Shown in pieces: positions 27,314 through 36,247 of a stretch of DNA of 64,000 nt. The position numbers and the translations under genes are program-made. The notes under the pieces are model-generated. The model had not been told where the DNA came from. It did no database searches and worked only from the letters and a program-made list of their open reading frames with translations. How positions within the stretch are numbered: position 1 is the stretch's first letter; each line of letters opens with the position of its first letter. Source of the DNA: CAVXFL01 sp963761015 (GTDB lineage Bacteria; Pseudomonadota; Alphaproteobacteria; Acetobacterales; Acetobacteraceae); contig CAVXFL010000011.1 of NCBI GenBank assembly GCA_963761015.1, positions 180,399 through 244,398 of the forward strand, written 5' to 3'.

Positions 27314-28212
27314 GCCCCGATCCGGAAAAGTTTGGCACGGCCGAGGAGCAGGCGCGCATCCTGGCGCACGCGCTGCCGTTCCTGCGCCGCTACGCCGGGG
27401 CGACCGTCGTCATCAAATACGGTGGCCACGCCATGGGCGAGGAAACGCTGGCGCAGCAGTTCGGCGCCGACATCGCGCTGCTCAAGCAGGTCGGCATCAA
27501 CCCGGTCGTGGTGCATGGCGGCGGACCGCAGATCAACGCCATGCTGAAGCGCCTCGCCATCCAGTCTACCTTCGTCGACGGGCTGCGCGTCACCGACGCC
27601 GCCATGGTCGAAGTGGTCGAGATGGTGCTCGCCGGCACGGTCAACAAACAGGTCGCCTCCCTGATCACCGGCGCCGGGGCGCTCGCCGTCGGCATCTGCG
27701 GCAAGGACGGCGGCATGATCCGCGCCCGCAAGCTCGCCCGCACGAAGGTCGATCCGGACAGCCGGATCGAGCGCGTTCTCGATCTCGGCTTCGTCGGCGA
27801 GCCGGAGCACGTGGACGTGCGGGTCATCCATGCCCTGACCGGCGCGGGGCTGGTTCCGGTCATCGCCCCCGTGGGCGTCGGCGCCGACGGCCAAACCTAT
27901 AATATCAATGCCGATACCGTGGCCGGCGCCATTGCCGGCGCGCTCGGCGCCACGCGGCTGCTGATGCTGACCGACGTGCAGGGCGTGCTGGACGGCGCCG
28001 GCAAGCCGATCGCGGAGCTGTCGGTATCCGGGGCGCGGGCAGCCATAGCCGACCGCACCATCACCAACGGCATGATTCCCAAGGTGGAAACCTGCATCGA
28101 CGCGGTCGAGAAGGGCGTCAGGGGCGCGGTCATCATCGACGGGCGGATGCCGCACGCCTGCCTGCTCGAACTCTTCACCGACCGCGGCGTAGGAACGCTG
28201 ATAAGGGCCTAG
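27310..28212 (+). CDS. argB: Acetylglutamate kinase
   Basis: The enzyme phosphorylates N-acetylglutamate in arginine biosynthesis. The sequence has the amino-acid-kinase start VVIKYGGHAMG, VVVHGGGPQI, the VICGKDGG-like loop (VGICGKDGGMI) and YNINADTVAGAIAGAL. The TTG at 27310 overlaps the Uma2 stop; no better start exists before the conserved ILAHALPFLRRY. Length (300 residues) is normal. An N-terminal helix of about 20 residues hints at the arginine-sensitive hexameric class, not proven. Confidence 0.95.
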   Translation: MSPDPEKFGTAEEQARILAHALPFLRRYAGATVVIKYGGHAMGEETLAQQFGADIALLKQVGINPVVVHGGGPQINAMLKRLAIQSTFVDGLRVTDAAMVEVVEMVLAGTVNKQVASLITGAGALAVGICGKDGGMIRARKLARTKVDPDSRIERVLDLGFVGEPEHVDVRVIHALTGAGLVPVIAPVGVGADGQTYNINADTVAGAIAGALGATRLLMLTDVQGVLDGAGKPIAELSVSGARAAIADRTITNGMIPKVETCIDAVEKGVRGAVIIDGRMPHACLLELFTDRGVGTLIRA

Positions 28213-28226
28213 CTAGCGGCCGCGGC

Positions 28227-28907
28227 TCAGAGCGAGATCGGCCGACGCGCCGTGGCCTCGTTCCAGACCTTGTCCCGGTCCAGGTCGAACACGAGCTTGG
28301 GCTCCTCGGGCTCGGTAAACCAGGCGTGCAGCGCGATTTCCCGCTCGAGCTGACCCGGTGCCCAGCCGGCGTAGCCGAAGGCGACCAGCGCCTTTCGCGG
28401 CCCCTTGCCATGGGCCATGTCTACCAGCACCGCTCGGCTGGCGGTCACCGCCACGTGTTCGTCGATCGCGATGGTCCCCGTCCGGCGGTACTCGGCGCTG
28501 TGCACGACGAAACCGAGCCGGGGCTGCACCGGGCCACCGGCGAAGATGCGCAGCTTGCCCGGAATTGCGGCGCCCTTCTCGCCGAGCGCCTTCATGATGC
28601 CGGCCCAGGGCCGTTCGTCGATCGGGCGATTGATGATGATCCCGAGCGCGCCGCGCGCATCGTGCTGCACCAGCAGGATCACCGCGTGGTAGAAGCGCTG
28701 ATCGCCGATCTCCGACGTGGCCACCAGAAGCTGGCCGGTGAGCGCGGCACGGCCCGGTTTCTCCGCCGCCTTCGGCTGCGCCGCACCCACCAAGAGCGCC
28801 GCGGCAAGGACCACGGCGAGCGACAATACCCGGCGTCGGACAACGCCGGCGCGCCCCGGAATGAAGCTCGCCCGGAGCTGCCGGACCGGCCGCGCGCAGC
28901 GGCTCAT
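28227..28907 (-). CDS. YqgE/AlgH (UPF0301) family protein with N-terminal export signal
   Basis: The AlgH core is clear: GQLLVATSEIGDQRFYHAVI, GALGIIINRPI, FAGGPVQPRLGFVVHS, RKALVAFGYAGWAPGQLEREI. Unlike the usual cytosolic form, this one is preceded by a basic segment and a hydrophobic stretch (RRRVLSLAVVLAAALLVGAAQ), implying membrane anchoring or export. Met at 28907 is chosen; Met at 28979 has a slightly better purine-rich upstream sequence and would lengthen the basic tail. It converges on argB. Confidence 0.8.
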   Translation of the reverse strand: MSRCARPVRQLRASFIPGRAGVVRRRVLSLAVVLAAALLVGAAQPKAAEKPGRAALTGQLLVATSEIGDQRFYHAVILLVQHDARGALGIIINRPIDERPWAGIMKALGEKGAAIPGKLRIFAGGPVQPRLGFVVHSAEYRRTGTIAIDEHVAVTASRAVLVDMAHGKGPRKALVAFGYAGWAPGQLEREIALHAWFTEPEEPKLVFDLDRDKVWNEATARRPISL

Positions 28908-29101
28908 TTCGCAGAATTTTCTACCATCGAGGGGGAGATCGCGCAAAATCAGTCGTCGCGAAACCGCTGGTAGAATCATGTTTGCCCCTTTCCGGCTCAC
29001 ATGCCAGTGTGCTCCGCTCGGTGTCGCCCGGCTAGTCGGCCGCGCCGGACAGGATTCGCGGTCGTTCGGAGCGCAGCATGCCTGCAAAAGGTATCCCCAA
29101 C

Positions 29102-29301
29102 ATGGCCATCACAGACAACCCGCAATATTGGAGGGATCGCGCCGAGGAATCCCGTTGTATTGCGGACTGATGTCCGATTTGGACGCTAGGCGCGCTATGG
29201 TCGCGGTCGCTGAAGGTTACGAGCGCTTGGCGCGACGCGCTGAGGATTTGGTTGCCGTACAGCCCAGCCCGCTCCGACGAATCCTTTCTTGTCCAAATTA
29301 A
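29102..29301 (+). CDS. Small helical protein, frame broken near 29165
   Basis: The first frame gives MAITDNPQYWRDRAEESR then CIAD and a stop at 29168-29170; the second, starting at the overlapping ATG (TGATG, 29170), gives MSDLDARRAMVAVAEGYERL, ARRAEDLVAVQ. Joined, they match the layout of short alphaproteobacterial proteins with a YWRxRAEE start and a YERLA repeat. A single missing base (GCGGAC-TG in place of CTG) would explain the break. The function of the family is unknown. Confidence 0.45.
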
Positions 29302-29387
29302 AGCCGGCACCCGATGTCGCCATGGCGACGGGCTTGTCGACTCCATCCGGTCGTGCTGCGCTGCGAGGAGCGGCGGGTGAGGAAGCC

Positions 29388-30728
29388 ATGCGAACGATAC
29401 GGATCGGTTCCGGCGCGGGCTATTCCGGGGACCGGATCGAGCCGGCGGTCGAACTCGCCGAAAAGGGCGACATCGCCTATCTCGGCTTCGAGTGTCTGGG
29501 CGAGCGCACCGTCGCGCTGGCGCAGGCCGAGAAGCTGAAGAACCCGAACGCCGGCTTCGACCCGCTGTTGGTCGCGCGCATGGAGGCGGTGCTGCCGATC
29601 GCCGCCGCCAGGCGCATCCGCATCATCACCAACATGGGCGCGGCCAATCCCCTCGGGGCCGCGCGCAAGGTCGTGGACGTCGCGCGCCGGCTCGGCCTCG
29701 CCGGGCTGAAGGTCGCGGCCGTCACTGGCGACGACGTGCTGATGCAGCTACGCGACGGCGACTATCCGCTCTTGGAACGGCCGGGCACGGTCGCCTCGCT
29801 CGGCGATGTCATCTGGTCCGCCAACGCGTATCTCGGCGTCGGCCCGATCGTGGAGGCGCTGGCCGGCGGGGCCGACGTGGTCGTCACCGGCCGCGTCGGC
29901 GATCCGGCGCTGTTCCTGGCACCCATCGTGCACGAGTTCGGCTGGGCCCTGGACGACTGGGACCGGCTCGGCAAGGGCACCGTCACCGGGCACCTCCTGG
30001 AATGCGCCGGCCAGATCACCGGCGGGTATTTCGCCGATCCCGGCTACAAGGACGTGCCCGATCTGGCGCGGCTCGGTTTCCCGATCGCCGAGGTCTCGGA
30101 GGACGGCGCCTGTGTCATCACCAAGGTGGCGGGCTCGGGCGGCCGCATCAGCCTGCAATCCTGCAAGGAGCAGCTTCTGTACGAACTGCTCGATCCGACC
30201 GCCTATCTGCAACCGGACGTCGTCGCGGATTTCGCCTCCGTCCGCTTCACGGAACAGGCGCGCGACCGGATCGCCGTCGCGGGCGGCTCGGGCCGCCGCC
30301 GGCCGGACACGCTGAAAGTCTCGGTCGGCTATCGCGACGGCTATATCGGCGAGGGCCAGATTTCCTATTGCGGCCCCGGCGCGGTAGCGCGCGGGCGGCT
30401 CGCGCTGGATATCGTCAGGGAGCGCCTGAAACTGACCAGCGTGCAAGCCAGCGAGACCCGCTTCGAGCTGATCGGCGTCGATGCCGTCCACCGGGGCGGG
30501 GCGGCGCCACCCGCGACCGAACCCGCCGAAATCCGCGTCCGCGTGGCCGGACGCACCGCCACCGAAGCCGAGGCGATCCGAATCGGCAACGAGGTGGAAA
30601 CGCTCTACACCAACGGCCCGGCTGGCGGTGGCGGCGCCTGGAAACAGGCGAAGCAGGTGGTAGCGGTGGTTTCCACCTTGATCCCGCGCGAGAAGGTGCG
30701 CCCCGCGGTCGGCTACGAGGTCGCCTAA
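29388..30728 (+). CDS. AtuA-like protein (DUF1446, acyclic terpene utilization family)
   Basis: A 446-residue protein with the AtuA start RIGSGAGYSGDRIEPAVELA, RIITNMGAANPLGAA, GADVVVTGRVGDPALFLAPI and ISYCGPGAVARGRLAL. The ribosome-site-like GAGGAAG precedes ATG 29388. The family includes AtuA of citronellol catabolism, but most homologues have no assigned reaction. The next gene encodes the small AtuA-associated domain 2 bases later, a common arrangement. Confidence 0.85.
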   Translation: MRTIRIGSGAGYSGDRIEPAVELAEKGDIAYLGFECLGERTVALAQAEKLKNPNAGFDPLLVARMEAVLPIAAARRIRIITNMGAANPLGAARKVVDVARRLGLAGLKVAAVTGDDVLMQLRDGDYPLLERPGTVASLGDVIWSANAYLGVGPIVEALAGGADVVVTGRVGDPALFLAPIVHEFGWALDDWDRLGKGTVTGHLLECAGQITGGYFADPGYKDVPDLARLGFPIAEVSEDGACVITKVAGSGGRISLQSCKEQLLYELLDPTAYLQPDVVADFASVRFTEQARDRIAVAGGSGRRRPDTLKVSVGYRDGYIGEGQISYCGPGAVARGRLALDIVRERLKLTSVQASETRFELIGVDAVHRGGAAPPATEPAEIRVRVAGRTATEAEAIRIGNEVETLYTNGPAGGGGAWKQAKQVVAVVSTLIPREKVRPAVGYEVA

Positions 30729-30730
30729 CC

Positions 30731-31042
30731 ATGCAACTGCGCGAATTGGCGCATGCCCGCACCGGCGACAAGGGCAACACGTCGCAGATTTCCGTCATCG
30801 CCTACGACCCGGGCGATTTCGTCTTCCTCGCCGAGCATGTCACCGCCGAGCGTGTTCGGATGCATTTCGCCGCGATCGTGACAGGCGAAGTCACGCGCCA
30901 CGAGTTGCCGGCCCTGGGCGCGCTGATCTTCGTGCTCGAGCGCGCGCTCGCCGGCGGCGTCACCCGCTCACTGTCGCTCGACGCCCACGGCAAATGCCTG
31001 GGTTCGGTGCTGCTAGAACTGGAGGTGCCGGCCCGACAATAA
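30731..31042 (+). CDS. AtuA-associated small protein (C-terminal domain type)
   Basis: The 103-residue sequence begins MQLRELAHARTGDKGNTSQI, matching the alpha/beta domain that is fused to AtuA in some bacteria and separate here. A conserved GDKGNTSQISV motif and HELPALGALIFVLERALAGG follow. It almost certainly forms a complex with the preceding protein. Confidence 0.85.
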   Translation: MQLRELAHARTGDKGNTSQISVIAYDPGDFVFLAEHVTAERVRMHFAAIVTGEVTRHELPALGALIFVLERALAGGVTRSLSLDAHGKCLGSVLLELEVPARQ

Positions 31043-31125
31043 CGCCGCCCATCCAGCGCACCAATTCGGGTCGAGTCGAAATCGGCAACTCTGTCGCACC
31101 ACTCGAATCAGCGGTCACGCGAAAC

Positions 31126-31434
31126 TCACTGCCGCGCGCCCGTATCCGGCGCGGGCGGCGCCCGGTCGCCCTTCGGGTGATTCCACCCCCAACGGACACC
31201 GCTTTCGATGGTGTTCCAGCCCTTTTTCAGCGCGTTGCCGGTCTCGTGCGCGGCTTCCTTCGTCCCCTCCCAGCCACGGCGGAGGAAGCTTCCGGTCTCG
31301 CGCGCGGCATGGCCGACGTGCTGACGCGCCTCGGGCCCTGCGTTCTGGGTGTCTGGGCCGGTTCCGGGGGGCGTGGCGAAGGCCGCCGAGGCGGCGCTCG
31401 CGGCGAATACGGCGGCGAATAGCAGACGACGCAT
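31126..31434 (-). CDS. Small exported protein, unknown function
   Basis: A signal peptide MRRLLFAAVFAASAASAAFA precedes about 80 hydrophilic residues with an amphipathic helix (ARQHVGHAARETGSFLRRGW, GTKEAAHETGNALKKGWN). The repeated ETG-fLrrGW / ETG-aLkkGW pattern is an internal duplication of about 18 residues. No cysteine. No known family recognised. Confidence 0.5.
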   Translation of the reverse strand: MRRLLFAAVFAASAASAAFATPPGTGPDTQNAGPEARQHVGHAARETGSFLRRGWEGTKEAAHETGNALKKGWNTIESGVRWGWNHPKGDRAPPAPDTGARQ

Positions 31435-31563
31435 AGCAACGTCTCCCGCGGTTGTTCATGCCAAAAGGCGACCCGGCAATTTGCCTGGTCCAATCGGGGC
31501 CAGAACGCGCGGCGACCGCTTAGGTTGGCGCGCGGAGACGCCGGCGCCGCCCGGCGCGCCGCC

Positions 31564-32553
31564 TCACCGGCCGAACAGCACGGCGTTCGGCCTGCGCTGC
31601 AGCTCGCTTGCGAAATTGCGCAACGAATGCACCGCGTTCGATACCGAATCCAGGATGCGCGAGATTTGCGTCCGCTCCGGCGAATAGGGCGAGAGCATGT
31701 TGGCCACCTCGTGCAACGCCCGCTGCATCTCCTCCAGGCTCGCCTGCGCCGCCTTCAGCGCCTTGCGCAAATCCTTGGCCGTCAGTTGATTGAGGTTCTT
31801 CACCGTCTTGCGGGCATCGCCCGAGAGGCCCTGGATGCTGGTCGCCGCCTTCTCGATCGAGCCCAGGGTGGCGTGCAGCTGCTCCATGAGCTTGGCGCGA
31901 TCGCCGTTCAGACCGGCCATCAGGTTTTTGGCGTTGGAGGCCGTGGCGGCGAGGTTCTTGAGCAGATCCGAAACCTCCGGCGCGGCGATCAGCTGATCGA
32001 GATCGTGCACCGCCTTGTCGAGCGAGTTCGCGATCTCGCGCAACGGCAGGCCGGTGACCACGTCCTTCAGCCGCTCGATCTCGGATTTGATCGTCGGAAT
32101 CTGCGGTAGCTCCAGCGTGTTCGGCTTGAACAGCTCGAGCGGCGTTCCCGGCTTCAGATCCAGCTCGACGAACATCTGCCCGGTCACGAAGCTCTGGATC
32201 GAGAGTTCGGCCCGCAGCCCCTTGGCCACCGCCTGCGGGATGGTCATCTGCTCGCCCTTGCTGCCGCGGACGTAATTCCAGGCGTGCGGATTGATCTCCA
32301 TGACCACCGGAATCACGGCGGACTGGTCGCGAAGGTCGACTTCGAGATTGACGCCCGAGACCTTGCCCACCGGAACGCCGCGGAATTCCACCTGGGCGCC
32401 CGGCGCGAGCCCGTGCACGTTGCCGTGGAAATACGCCACCGCGCGCATCTGGGGCTGGAACCACCGCGCGCCGCCGATGCTGACGACGGCAATGATCGCC
32501 AGCGCCAGGCCGCCCAGGATGAAGGCGCCGACCGCGGTGGGACTGACCTTCAT
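31564..32553 (-). CDS. mlaD: MlaD-type MCE-domain lipid transport protein
   Basis: An N-terminal transmembrane helix (AVGAFILGGLALAIIAVVSI) anchors one MCE domain (about 35-115: FHGNVHGLAPGAQVEFRGVP, VGKVSGVNLEVD) with a long helical C-terminal part (about 130-320). It is longer than E. coli MlaD and more like alphaproteobacterial PqiB/MlaD forms. Its ATG overlaps the mlaF stop (ATGA). It is part of the inner-membrane complex moving phospholipid between membranes. Confidence 0.87.
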   Translation of the reverse strand: MKVSPTAVGAFILGGLALAIIAVVSIGGARWFQPQMRAVAYFHGNVHGLAPGAQVEFRGVPVGKVSGVNLEVDLRDQSAVIPVVMEINPHAWNYVRGSKGEQMTIPQAVAKGLRAELSIQSFVTGQMFVELDLKPGTPLELFKPNTLELPQIPTIKSEIERLKDVVTGLPLREIANSLDKAVHDLDQLIAAPEVSDLLKNLAATASNAKNLMAGLNGDRAKLMEQLHATLGSIEKAATSIQGLSGDARKTVKNLNQLTAKDLRKALKAAQASLEEMQRALHEVANMLSPYSPERTQISRILDSVSNAVHSLRNFASELQRRPNAVLFGR

Positions 32554-33356
32554 GCCGAGGCCTGCCCATTGACGGTCGCGAGCGCCCGCCCCGGCTCGTC
32601 GCGGGTCAGAAAGTCGCGCACGGTCGGGTTGTCACACTCGCGCAGCAGCCGCCGCGGATTGCCGCGCGCGATCGGCGTTTTCGAATCCGCGTCGAGGAAG
32701 ATCGAGTTGTCGCCGATAGCGAAAATGGTCGCCAGTTCGTGCGTGACGATGACGATGGTCGCGCCCAGGCTGTCGCGCAGCTCCAGGATCAGATCGTCCA
32801 GACGCTTCGCGGTGATCGGATCGAGGCCGGCGGATGGTTCGTCGAGAAACAGGATGTCGGGATCGAGCGCCATGGCGCGCGCGAGGCCAGCGCGCTTGCG
32901 CATGCCGCCGCTGAGTTCCGACGGATAGCGGTGCTCGGTGCCGGCCAGCCCGACCAGCGAGAGCTTGAGCGATACGATCGCGTCGATCTCCGCCTTCGGC
33001 GCCGAGGTGAACTGCGCGATCGGCAGCGCGACATTCTCGGCGACCGTCATCGAGCTCCACAGCGCCCCGCTCTGGAACACCACGCCGAAGCGGCGGCGCA
33101 TCGCCTGGCGCGTCGTTTCGTCCGAGCCCCAGAACCGCACGCCATCGTAGAGCACATCGCCGCTCGCCGGCGGCACGAGACCAGTCATGTGCCGCAGCAG
33201 CGTGCTCTTGCCGCAGCCGCTGCGGCCCATGATCACGAAGATCGCGCCCGCCGCCACCGCGAACGCCACGTTTCGCTGCAGCAGATGCCCGCCGATGCGC
33301 ATCTCCAGCGCCTCGACCGCGATCAGTGGCGGCGCCTGCCCGTCCGATACCGCCAT
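32550..33356 (-). CDS. mlaF: MlaF-type ABC transporter ATPase
   Basis: Walker A MGRSGCGKSTLLRHMTGL, Q-loop VVFQSGALW, signature ELSGGMRKRAGLARAMALDP, Walker B ILFLDEPSAGLDPITA and H-loop IVTHELATIF are all intact. Start at 33356 overlaps the mlaE stop (TGATG). It powers the MlaE permease. Confidence 0.93.
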   Translation of the reverse strand: MAVSDGQAPPLIAVEALEMRIGGHLLQRNVAFAVAAGAIFVIMGRSGCGKSTLLRHMTGLVPPASGDVLYDGVRFWGSDETTRQAMRRRFGVVFQSGALWSSMTVAENVALPIAQFTSAPKAEIDAIVSLKLSLVGLAGTEHRYPSELSGGMRKRAGLARAMALDPDILFLDEPSAGLDPITAKRLDDLILELRDSLGATIVIVTHELATIFAIGDNSIFLDADSKTPIARGNPRRLLRECDNPTVRDFLTRDEPGRALATVNGQASA

Positions 33357-34498
33357 CAGATGCCCATGATGTTGAGCGCCACCGCGAAGATGGCGTCGGC
33401 GACGATGATTTGCAGAATGCCGGACACCACCGCCGAGGTGGCGGCGTTGCCGACCGCGACGGCGTTGCGCGCCGCCATCAGGCCGCGGCGGCATCCGGTA
33501 AACCCAACCAGCAGCCCGAACACCAGGCCTTTCGCCAGGCCGATGATCAGGTTCGTCATCGTCGCGGCATGTTGCGTTTCCAGAAGATAGCTTTCGGTCG
33601 TGATATTCAGCCCGAACGCGGAGACCAGCACGCCGCCGAGAATGCCGGCGGCATCCGCGTACAGCACCAGGACCGGCATCATCACCGCGAGCGCGAACAC
33701 GCGCGGCAGCACCAGGAACTCGGCCGGCCGGATGCCGAGCGTGGACAGCGCGTCCACCTCCTCGTTGCCCTGCATGGCGGCGATCTCGGCGGCGAAGGCG
33801 GCGCCGGTGCGCCCCGCCAGCACGATGCCGGTCATGATCGCGCCCATCTCGCGCATCATGGCGATGGTGACCAGGTCGGCGACGTAGATCGCCGCGCCGA
33901 AGCGGCTGAATTGCAGGTTGGCGATGAACGCCAGGATCATGCCGACCAGGAGCGCGATGATGCTGACGATGGGCAACGCGTCGGCGCCGCAGCGCTGAAT
34001 CATCACCAGCACGTCGGAGCGCCTGACATCGGCCGCCGCGCGCAACCAGCGGGTGGTGGAAATCGCCAGTTCGCCGACCAGGGTGACGGCGCCCACCGCG
34101 CTCCCGGACGCCAACAGCGCGCCGCCGCCGATCCGTTCCAGGACGTTGCGGCGAATGCCTCGCTCGGCTCGCCCGCTCTCGTCGATCGGGCCGGCCAGGT
34201 CGAGCAGCCGCCGCATGCCCTCGGGCAGGTTGCTCCGATCCAGCACCACGCCGCGCTCGTGGCACGCCGCCTCGATGCGCCGCAGGAAGGCGAGCAGCGC
34301 GCTGTCCCAGCGTTCGAGACCGGTCCCCACGATGGCGACGCGCCGAAGCGGCGGCGTCCTGTCTAGTTGCCGCACGGTCGCCTCGGGCGACGGCAAGCTG
34401 GCGTCCATCGACCAGGTGCCGGACAACACGAGTGCCATCACGCCGTCCGGGCCGACCATGTGTTCGATGCTGGCGGATTTCTTGCCGTTCGGCGCCAA
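33356..34498 (-). CDS. mlaE: MlaE-type permease with N-terminal STAS-like domain
   Basis: About 120 N-terminal residues resemble a STAS domain (VMALVLSGTWSMDAS, RRVAIVGTGLERWDSALLAF). The MlaE permease follows, with five to six helices (ADALPIVSIIALLVGMILAF, IMTGIVLAGRTGAAFAAEI, KGLVFGLLVGFTGCRRGL). TTG at 34498 is preferred because it includes the full first beta-strand; ATG 34459 is the alternative. The gene starts 20 bases after the metallo-hydrolase gene. Confidence 0.85.
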   Translation of the reverse strand: MAPNGKKSASIEHMVGPDGVMALVLSGTWSMDASLPSPEATVRQLDRTPPLRRVAIVGTGLERWDSALLAFLRRIEAACHERGVVLDRSNLPEGMRRLLDLAGPIDESGRAERGIRRNVLERIGGGALLASGSAVGAVTLVGELAISTTRWLRAAADVRRSDVLVMIQRCGADALPIVSIIALLVGMILAFIANLQFSRFGAAIYVADLVTIAMMREMGAIMTGIVLAGRTGAAFAAEIAAMQGNEEVDALSTLGIRPAEFLVLPRVFALAVMMPVLVLYADAAGILGGVLVSAFGLNITTESYLLETQHAATMTNLIIGLAKGLVFGLLVGFTGCRRGLMAARNAVAVGNAATSAVVSGILQIIVADAIFAVALNIMGI

Positions 34499-34518
34499 GT
34501 GCTTGCCCCGGTCCGGGC

Positions 34519-35571
34519 CTACGGCCGGATCGCGCGATAGCGATCGATGCCATCGCCGCCGGTTTCCAGCACAAGGTCGCCGCGTGCGAGCATGTGGTTC
34601 ACATGCGCCAGCACCTCGCCGAAAGCGAAGCCGGTCTGATGCTCGTCCAGCTCGCGATGGAACACGTGTGGGATGAGGTCGAACACCGAGCGCGGCGCGG
34701 CGCGGCACGCCGCGGCGATCATCCCGCAGCGTTCGTCGTGATGCGCCAGCAGCTCCGCGATGCGGACATGCAGGCCATGGAACGGCAGCCCGTGGCCAGG
34801 CAGCACCAGCACGTCGGGCGGGATTGCCTCGCGCAGGCCGGTGAGCGACTCGATGTAGATGCCGAGCGCGTCCAGGTCCGGCTCCATCGCCATCACGCTG
34901 ACATTGGGCGATATCCTAGCGATCACCTGGTCCGCGGCGAAGAACAGCCGCTCCTCGGCGGCGTAGAGCATCGCCTGCTCCAGCGAGTGCCCGCCGCCCG
35001 TGCGCACCAGCAGCCGCCGCGCGCCGACGCGCAAGCCGTCGCCGTGCCGGATGCGATGATAGGTGGTCGGCACGCCCGTCGTGCGGCGCAGATATTCGTG
35101 CCCGCGGCTGAGCACGAGTTCCGTCAGCTCCGGCGGCAGGCCGTGGCGGCGGTAGAACGGGCGGTGCATCTCCGAACCGAGATCGCCAGGCGCGTGCTGC
35201 AGGGCCAGGCTGAACAGATACTCCGGCCGCGGCATCACCAGGGGTAGCCTGAACCGCTCGGCGAACCAGCCCGCCAGCCCGACATGGTCCGGATGATAAT
35301 GCGTCACGATCATGCGGGTGAGCCGCTGCCCCGCCAACGGTCCGGCAAGCACCGATTCCCAGCCGGCGCGGCAGGCGTCGGTGCCGAGCCCGGTATCCAG
35401 CATCGCCCAGCCGTCGTCGTCGCGGAGCAGGTAGATGTTCACGTGATCGAGCCGGTACGGCAACGGCAGCCGCAGCCATTGCACGCCGCGCGCGACCTCG
35501 ATCAGGCGCCCGGCCGCCGGCGGCTGCGCATGGGAAAAAACCAGACTTGGGCCGGTGGTCGGATTGTGCAT
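34519..35571 (-). CDS. Metallo-beta-lactamase-fold hydrolase
   Basis: Zn-ligand motif THYHPDHVG (HxHxDH type) with WAMLDTGLGTD before it, a GGGHS histidine segment, an AADQVI aspartate and VLPGHGLPF at the end are all present, so the two-metal site is complete. This group is glyoxalase-II-like in fold. It precedes mlaE on the same strand; any link to lipid transport is only positional. Confidence 0.85.
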   Translation of the reverse strand: MHNPTTGPSLVFSHAQPPAAGRLIEVARGVQWLRLPLPYRLDHVNIYLLRDDDGWAMLDTGLGTDACRAGWESVLAGPLAGQRLTRMIVTHYHPDHVGLAGWFAERFRLPLVMPRPEYLFSLALQHAPGDLGSEMHRPFYRRHGLPPELTELVLSRGHEYLRRTTGVPTTYHRIRHGDGLRVGARRLLVRTGGGHSLEQAMLYAAEERLFFAADQVIARISPNVSVMAMEPDLDALGIYIESLTGLREAIPPDVLVLPGHGLPFHGLHVRIAELLAHHDERCGMIAAACRAAPRSVFDLIPHVFHRELDEHQTGFAFGEVLAHVNHMLARGDLVLETGGDGIDRYRAIRP

Positions 35572-35630
35572 CGCGATATTCTACAGGGCGGAGAACGGGA
35601 CGGGAAACCGGGGCCCGGGCGGCATGAACG

Positions 35631-35954
35631 TCATGTGTTCGGCGGGCGCCGCGACCGTGTGTTGCCGGGCGCGTCGCGTTCATCCTCCGGGGTAGTTAGA
35701 TCCCGCACCTCCTCGTCGGTCCGGCTCGCGTCGCTGTAGAACACCAGCCCCATCAGCACGACGGCAAGCGCCGCGGTGCCGACGCTGCCCAGCAGCAACG
35801 CGATCACGGTGTTCGCGTCCACGCCGAGGCCGTGAAAGCCGCTCATCACCCACAGCGTCGCGATCACCCCCGCCACCGCGGCGACGCAACAGCCGAGCAG
35901 GATCAGCCCCCAGAGCCTGACCCATGCCCGCACCATCGGATCCTCGAATCGCAT
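35631..35954 (-). CDS. Small two-helix membrane protein
   Basis: From Met at 35954 the 107-residue product begins MRFEDPMVRAWVRLWGLILL. Two helices (about 13-37 and 47-70) and an acidic/basic hydrophilic tail (SDASRTDEEVRDLTTPEDER) are visible. The much longer upstream open frame lacks coding character. Function unknown. Confidence 0.45.
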   Translation of the reverse strand: MRFEDPMVRAWVRLWGLILLGCCVAAVAGVIATLWVMSGFHGLGVDANTVIALLLGSVGTAALAVVLMGLVFYSDASRTDEEVRDLTTPEDERDAPGNTRSRRPPNT

Positions 35955-36247
35955 GGGCTTCGTGCTCTCGTCAGCGAGGCCGGGTCGCGCCGCGACACGA
36001 ACGCGAGGCGCCACGCGGCACGATTCCACCGTTGTAGCCGCATCGCGCGCTTTTCGCAGCACTGCCATGCTGGCTTCCGCGGCCGGCCTTCCAATATCAT
36101 CCACACCGCTCGCGAACCCGTAATCCAGCGGCGAGGCGGGACAACACACAAAGCAGTCGCGGACCCGAGGGGCGCTGTGACCGGCGCCACACCCCGAGCG
36201 GGTGCGACGTGCGTATTGACGACGACGAGACGCGAAGGAGAGGCGCC

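Noticed and set aside
29168..29170. Second TGA considered as a selenocysteine codon
   Set aside because: The sequence after it in the same frame is not protein-like; the conserved continuation is in another frame.
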